A DNA stretch of 64,000 nucleotides from Gnetum montanum. Its lineage: Eukaryota; Streptophyta; Gnetopsida; Gnetales; Gnetaceae. Below are positions 58,711 to 64,000 of this stretch, one piece after another. The position numbers and the translations under genes were made by a program. The DNA lies in contig MNCI01003410.1 in the NCBI GenBank assembly GCA_015680685.1, positions 267,814 to 331,813 of the forward strand, given 5' to 3'. The notes under the pieces are model-generated. The model ran no database searches. It saw only the letters and a list, made by a program, of their open reading frames with translations, and was not told the origin of the DNA. Position 1 is the first letter of the stretch, and every line of letters begins with the position of its first letter.

Positions 58711-59199
58711 GTGATGCACTGTTTTAGCTTTCTTTTTTATTAATTGAATACGGAATATGGATGTGAACAGGTAGAAAAGAGCATATCCCCAATATGTCGG
58801 TCTGGTTTTTAATTGGGAATAAGCTCCCATGGAACGCTAGGTACTTTTTGTTCACTTTGTTTACTAAAAGGGTGATTACCCCTTTCAAGGGGGTGATATG
58901 GAATGCTCTGCAGAGAACTGGCCTTCTGCCTTTCTGACACTATTAGTACCATGGGGTTGTAGACCTTGCACTTCTTTAAAAACAAAGCACGAGGAAGCTT
59001 GAGGTCTTAAGTATTCAAGTTTCACATCCTTGATAAAGCCACAGGAACTAACTTAAGGCATTTAGGTATCAGCTTATACTTTTGCCCTTACTTCCGTTCA
59101 CACTCAAACGACTGCTTATAATTAGTTCTACACACTGTCCCATAGGAGAAACATGTTTCATGTAAGCCCATGTCCAGCAACAATGACTATAACCAACAG

Positions 59200-59980
59200 T
59201 CCCTTCCGTAACTTAGAAGTCTATCAAACCAGCAACGCACATTAATGGGTTTGATAAGTAGATCAGCAACTTAATCTTTGACGCTGATATAATGCAGAAT
59301 TACTTAGTTGTCTTCCACGTTATATTTGACGTCAATCTACTTCTCCTGCATTGCAGGTGGCTCTCACCAATGTTAATGGCTGAAACGTTGTCAACGAACA
59401 ATCAAATAAGTATTTCTATTTCGAAATGAATTTTTAAGAGTCTCCACATGATTGGATTTAGTGGTTCACAACTCGTTATGTATCTACATATCACTGACTT
59501 AGGGTCAGCCATGAATCTTGACATAACATTTAGGGGAAATCCTCAATAAGGCCTGAGATAAGTAAAATGTCTTAAGGATCCCACTATTTGCCTGAAAAAT
59601 ACAATATTCAACTTTTGACAATGGTCTTGCTTTCCAAACTCATAAATCACAGGCATTAGGGTTAGATTGGCATTATACAAAAGGATCATTACCCAGAGGT
59701 TCAATGCTCATCTCGCCAAGGCAGGGTCTAGGGAAGGTGATGGATGAGTGAAAGCCTAATCTCTTTCAAGTGGCTGCACCCAAGCTAGAACCTAGGTCTT
59801 TTGACTTGAGATACAAGCACCTTACCATCACTCCAAGTGGATCAGCATTATGTATTTTAAATTTCTTCAGCAAGTCTCCTACATACTTGCTTTTGTGAAA
59901 GATGCTACCTTCCTTGCTTTGGTCAACCTCAAATCTTATGAAGTATTGCAACTTATGTCTTACATATAAAACTCTCCTTC
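59200..59980 (-). pseudogene. Ty1/copia reverse transcriptase-RNase H relic
   Basis: At 59951-59840 the reading is MQYFIRFEVDQSKEGSIF, then SKYVGDLLKKF, the block that ends the copia reverse transcriptase (family form: YFLGIEV and SKYALDLLKRF). Further left, at about 59530-59290, fragments such as DPKSVICRYIT fit the copia RNase H. A SINE-like copy (59735-59840) interrupts it. No LTRs could be assigned. Confidence 0.65.
59735..59840 (-). repeat. SINE-like copy 3 inside the copia relic
   Basis: On the minus strand the A-box-like TGGTAAGGTG (59827-59818) is followed 25 nt later by the B-box-like GGTTCTAGC (59792-59784). The A box is identical to that of copy 2. The reverse transcriptase frame ends where the copy begins. 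Confidence 0.6.
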
Positions 59981-60031
59981 AATCTCACTGTTATGCATTT
60001 TCTGTATATAATAATGATTTGCATGAAGGGA

Positions 60032-60190
60032 CCACCACTTAGAGTGATGGTAAGGTGTTTGTATCGTAAGTTATAAGACCTGGGTTCAAGCCTGAGCACA
60101 ACCACTCAAAAGAAGTTACGCTTCTGCTCATCCACCTCATCCCCTGCAATCCTAGGACCCCACATTGGTGGGATAAGTATTGAGCCTATA
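60032..60190 (+). repeat. SINE-like copy 2
   Basis: The A-box-like TGGTAAGGTG (60048-60057) and B-box-like GGTTCAAGCC (60083-60092) are spaced as in a tRNA gene. A non-tRNA body follows (ccactcaaaagaagtta, then ccccacattggtgggat). Body and head recur in copies 1 and 3. No full tRNA fold is possible, so it is a SINE, not a tRNA gene. Confidence 0.65.
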
Positions 60191-60339
60191 GTTGATCATC
60201 CTTTTTAATAATGATTGGCATGACCTAATTTAGCAAGCTAGACATCTACTTCCTTATGGTATGTTGGCAATCCATGTTAAGTTCATGCTTGATGATTCCA
60301 ACAAATAGATACAATTCTTCCTTTTTGGCATGGCAAATA

Positions 60340-60630
60340 TAATCTCACTGCTTCTTTGTCCTGCAAATTTCTCCACTTACTTGACCGTTAGAACCTTCTA
60401 TTATGCGTTGCCCCATTGATGTATATATTCCATATCAAACTTGATGAGTAGCTGACGTCTCCTATCTCCCCACACTTGCCATCAGCTAATGCAATTGATT
60501 TCTCCTTGCTTCTTTGTGCTGCAAAGCTCTCCACTAAATTCAATGTTAGAACCCTTCTATACCTGTTGCCTAATTGATGAATAGGTGATGTCTCTTACCT
60601 CGTCACTCTTGCCATCTGTCAATGTCTTAA
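60340..60630 (+). repeat. Diverged tandem duplication of about 160 bp
   Basis: 60340-60475 and 60500-60625 share tgcttctttg, ctgcaaa, tctccact, gttagaacc and cttgccatc in the same order. No coding is recognised in either copy. Confidence 0.55.
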
Positions 60631-61235
60631 AACTAGATCTTGCTTTCATCAAATATGCTTACGTCTACTAAATCTTTGTGATCTAAATGCTTGAACAAAT
60701 ATTTCTTTGTATAAAGATGAATTGAACACCCTGGATATAAAGTCCATTCACCGCTATTAATAGAAACTGAAGTACGTACCATATCGTAGAGACTCTGCTC
60801 AGGGTCTGCTTAATTTGTTTTTGGTTCCATAACTGCTATTTCTCCATTTTGTATTGCATTGAAAATTGATCCTTCCCCATACTCCTTAAGTAGCTGCTAA
60901 TATTCCCTTATTGTGTCGATTGTGATAGATGCCACAATCGTTGCATGCACCTCTTCAGTTGCTACTCTAGTAGTCATCCCTTTGTGTGTCTTCGTGTGAT
61001 ATCTTTTCATGTGAAATTCATCCTTCTCTTGATCCAAATAATTTTTTGATAATTCTGGCCCTTATGTATAGTGGCTGTTTTTGAAAGCTATTATCATGTC
61101 TTTCATTGTCCTCTGCCTCTTGCCAGTTGCCACAAGAAGTTTGCACTATCAAACAGCTCTCTACATTTCTAAACCTCTTACTGATTTCTCAAAGAACTAA
61201 CTGACAGAATTGAGCAGAAAACAACACTGCCTTAG
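60631..61235. other. Unassigned AT-rich stretch
   Basis: Nothing recognisable between the tandem duplication and the LTR of element H. Confidence 0.5.
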
Positions 61236-61369
61236 TGATTGATTGATATTCTCCTAATTTTCAGGAATCAGTTGATTTGGAGAGATTTTCTCCTTGATTT
61301 TCTCTATGTAATCTCTATATATACCTCCACTTGTAAACAAGAAGCAAAAATATTTCCCTTTCTTTTCAA
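61236..61369 (+). repeat. Probable short 5' LTR of element H
   Basis: About 134 bp from tgatattctcc-like bases to ttttca, with a TATA-like ctatatatacc at 61313-61325. The right end is fixed within a few bases by the primer site; the left end is a guess because no partner LTR is in view. Confidence 0.5.
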
Positions 61370-61377
61370 ATTTTGTC

Positions 61378-61390
61378 TTGGTATTAGAGC
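61378..61390 (+). other. Primer binding site of element H (initiator tRNA-Met type)
   Basis: TGGTATTAGAGCC, one base off the standard TGGTATCAGAGC. Confidence 0.8.
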
Positions 61391-61514
61391 CTTAGGTTTT
61401 GAATCAGCCTTCATTGCCATTTCCAATTGGGTAATTCATCCCTTATTGTTATAATCCTCTTCTTCTCCATGTTTTTCTTTTCCAACTGAAGAATTCAAAA
61501 TCACTATCTACCCA

Positions 61515-62600
61515 ATGGAAACCTCCACCAACCCACAACTAGGAGACCTTCAACAGATTAATACAGCCTATTGACTCAACGGAAAAAACTACTTGAAGTG
61601 GTCCCAGTTGGTGCGAACAATTCTGAAAGGCAAAGGAAAAGATCACATCTTCGGCATGGGACCGAAAGAGGACAATCCCAAGTTTGCAAAATGGGATGAG
61701 GAGGATCCGATGATCATGGCATGGCTCTGGAATTCGATGTCACCCAAAATAAGTGACACATGCATGTTTCTTCCCATGGCTCAAGACATTTGGGAAGCTG
61801 TGAGACAGACTTACTCCAAAGTGAAAGATGCTGCCCAAATTTATGAGTTGAAGATCAAGACAACCGCCATCAAACAAGAAAATTGGACTGTAACGTAGTA
61901 TGCCAACCTTTTGAAGGGACTTTGGCAAGAGATGGACCACTACCGTGTTATTCAGATGAAATGTAGCGAGGATGACACAATTCTGAAAAATTTCATAGAA
62001 AAAGATCGAACCTATGATGTTTTGGCGGGTCTTAACAATGAGTTTGATCATGTTCGAGTTCAAGTCCTTGGCAAAGACGACCTCCCCCCTCTTAATGAGG
62101 TAATTTCTATTATATTGGCTGAAGAGAGTAGGTGTAATGTTATGTTAGCATCAAAACCAGTTGATGCCTTGGCAATGGTAATTGATGGAGGAAGTTGTGG
62201 GCCAAGAAGGGAGTAGAAAAATGGAGAGAATGGGAAAGGAGAATTCAAACTCGATGGTCATGAAGCTCGTGAAAACAAGGACAACATGTGGTGTACTTTC
62301 TGCAAGAAACCAAGGCATACGAGGGAGATGTGCTTCAAGCTTCATATAAAGCCACCAAGCAAGTAATGGGGAAATAAGGGTGGAAGGCAAAAAATTCAAG
62401 GTCAAGCAAACCAAGCCTCATCTTCACAAGAAGAAGAGAAAGCTCTAGAAGCAAGGGAGTTTGACAAAGAAGAGATAGAGAAATTGAAGAATCTTCTAGC
62501 CACTCTTGAAAAATCTTCAGGTATCTATTCATTGGTGCATTCAGGTGAGCTTCCAATTTCTCATTGTTTAAGTGCCTTCGATCAGTATTTTAAAGATTCC
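61515..62600 (+). pseudogene. gag, element H (copia)
   Basis: The start ATG is at 61515 (METSTNPQ). The open part 61593-61898 has the copia gag form (YLKWSQLVRTILKGKGK, then WLWNSMSPKIS and a W-E-A-V-R block). 61911-62216 continues with the block YDVLAGLNNEFDHVRVQVLG. The zinc knuckle CTFCKKPRHTREMC at about 62296-62337 has the standard CX2CX4HX4C spacing. Stops lie near 61572, 61896 and 62214. This protein would form the virus-like particle. Confidence 0.82.
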
Positions 62601-64000
62601 TAGACAATTGATTTAGAAGCCATAGATCAATGACACATGCACCTCATAATTTCAGTTCTTATTTCCCCCACCCTAGTAATCGAAAAATTACCACGACAAA
62701 TGGATCACCAACCACAGTTGCCGGTATAGGGAATGTTAAAATTGATCATGATATGATTCTTAAAGATGTTCTTCATGTTCCAAAATTATCAACAAATCTC
62801 ATCTCCATAACCAAACTTTCTCGAGATCTAAATTGCAAAGTAACCTTCTTCCCAACTTATTGTTTATTTCAAGACCGGGACTTGGGCAGGATGATTGGAC
62901 TTGCTAAGGAGAAGGGAGGATTATACTATCTTGAAAAGACTGAAAAGACAAGAGATAGTAAGTGGAATCAACCTCTAACCCTCCTATCTACAAGTCATTC
63001 AACCAATAAAGGCATGATTTGGCTTCACCACTTTAGACTAGGGCAACCTTCATTCAAAATACTTGAAATCATGTTCCCTCATTTATTTAAGGGCTTAGAA
63101 AAGGAAATGTTTAATTGTGCAACTTGTGAACTCGCAAAGCACAAACGTGTAGCATTTCCCATCAATAATAAAAGAAGCTTGTTTCCATTTAATTTAATTC
63201 ATAGTGATATTTGGGGACCATCTCCAATTTCAAATATTTAAGGAGCACAATGGTTTGTTTCATTTATCAATGATTGCACAAGAGTCACTTGGATTTTCTT
63301 AATCAAGTCCAAAACTAATGTTAGTGATGCCCTCCCAAATTTGCATTCCATGATTAAAAATCAATTTGGAGTCAGTATCAAAAGGTTTCGTTCAAATAAT
63401 GCCAAAGATTATTTTAACCAAACACTAACTACGTTCTTTCAAAAGGAGGGAATCATCCACAAGTCCTCTTGTGTCTAAACCCCACAACAAAATGGAGTGG
63501 CAAAGAGAAAAAATGGTCACCTTCTTTCTATAGCTCAAGCTCTATTGTTTCAAAAAAATGTCCCAAAAAATTACTAGGGAGAAGCTGTCCTTATAGCTAC
63601 ACATATCATAAACAGATTGCCAACTCAAGTGCTCCATTCAAAAAGTCCAATAGAAGTGTTATCTCAGTTTTTTCCAACACTCCATACTACAAACCATCTT
63701 ATCCCTAGGATATTTGGATGTGTTTTGTTTGCCCATATTCATAGTCAAAACAGGGGAAAATTTGATCCAAGAGCCCTCAAAACAGTCTTTGTTGGGTATT
63801 CTTCAACCCAAAAGGGCTACAAATGCTATCATCCACCAACCAAAAAATTCCTTGTTTCTGCAAATGTCACCTTTGTTGAAACTGAGTCATACTTCACACA
63901 ACCTTATCTTCAAAGGGAGCAAACAATAGTAGAAGATAAGCACTTCTTTCTTCTTGACCTACCCATAATTGAGTCTTCTAAGTCTTCCTGTTCTTTGCTA
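62601..64000 (+). pseudogene. pol N-terminal part (pre-integrase and integrase), element H
   Basis: The open frame 62630-63241 includes VPKLSTNLISI (typical protease end / linker), the pre-integrase histidines in WLHHFRLGQPS, and the CATCELAKHKR cysteine pair. The integrase core begins at HSDIWGP with the first catalytic Asp. The second catalytic position reads RSNNAKDYF, where the family has RSDNA, and the Glu position reads TPQQNGVAKRKN, where the family has ERKN. Two of the three catalytic acids are therefore lost. Stops occur near 63240, 63477 and 63572. The C-terminal block with VFVGYSSTQKGYKCYHP continues to about 63860. Protease is not clearly visible. Confidence 0.82.

Larger units (their letters stand above)
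61236..64000 (+). mobile_element. Element H: Ty1/copia retrotransposon, 5' part
   Basis: A short 5' LTR, initiator-Met primer site, gag with a zinc knuckle, the pre-integrase domain and most of integrase are present. Reverse transcriptase and the 3' LTR lie beyond the window. The order (integrase before reverse transcriptase) is copia-type. Several stops and two altered integrase catalytic residues show the copy is dead. Confidence 0.85.

Noticed and set aside
60032-60110. tRNA gene
   Set aside because: A and B boxes are present, but acceptor and anticodon stems do not form and two other diverged copies exist; SINE is the better reading.
1-64000. Endogenous pararetrovirus or other plant virus insertion
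   Set aside because: No movement protein, coat protein or pararetroviral reverse transcriptase was seen; all reverse-transcribing parts carry LTR retrotransposon signatures.

Overview
The window looks like intergenic DNA from a large-genome seed plant; a gymnosperm or another TE-bloated lineage is my inference, and the species cannot be named. The evidence is a plant-only auxin gene (SAUR), plant-type Ty3/gypsy and Ty1/copia LTR retrotransposons with tRNA-Asp and tRNA-iMet primer sites, nested insertions, heavy decay of coding frames, and AT-rich filler. Only two pieces look like host genes: an intact SAUR at 46741-47034 (+) and what is probably the last exon of a gene at 56914-57723 (-). Nearly everything else is retrotransposon or decayed repeat. 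Three runs of N (22348-23058, 38353-38707, 55272-55565) and four single Ns mark assembly gaps.

Layout. 1-6893 (+) is the 3' part of element A. 9064-24619 (-) is element B of the same family, with short target duplications; it is split by a nested 7.1 kb relative, element N (10597-17701, -), whose flanks still show the duplicated gttag/gttgg. 25416-34109 (+) is element F, a Ty3/gypsy element with about 1.9 kb LTRs and most of pol deleted. 34433-40449 (-) is element G, with 0.58 kb LTRs, an initiator-Met primer site and no recognisable coding inside. 40450-46740 is non-LTR sequence with CpG-rich islands, a foldback repeat at 43.1-43.3 kb and a 45-bp minisatellite at 44.8-45.4 kb. The SAUR gene follows. 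47932-55785 (-) is element D, another A/B-type element interrupted by a rearranged gag-protease element E. After the host exon come SINE-like copies, a copia reverse transcriptase relic, and the 5' part of copia element H (61236 to the window end, +).

The most interesting system is the A/B/D family: Athila-like non-autonomous elements made of LTR, gag, a 1-2 kb non-coding spacer and a long coiled-coil ORF placed where an env-like gene would sit. No pol is seen in any copy. The 3' ORF appears to have its own expression signals. In copy A a TATA box follows an array of GATATC palindromes that also occurs in the LTR promoter. In all three copies TACTAAC stands 21-25 nt before an AG that abuts, or lies one base from, the ORF start codon. 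A second striking observation is that both LTRs of element F carry a fragment of a host nucleoside-phosphorylase/bark-storage-like gene.
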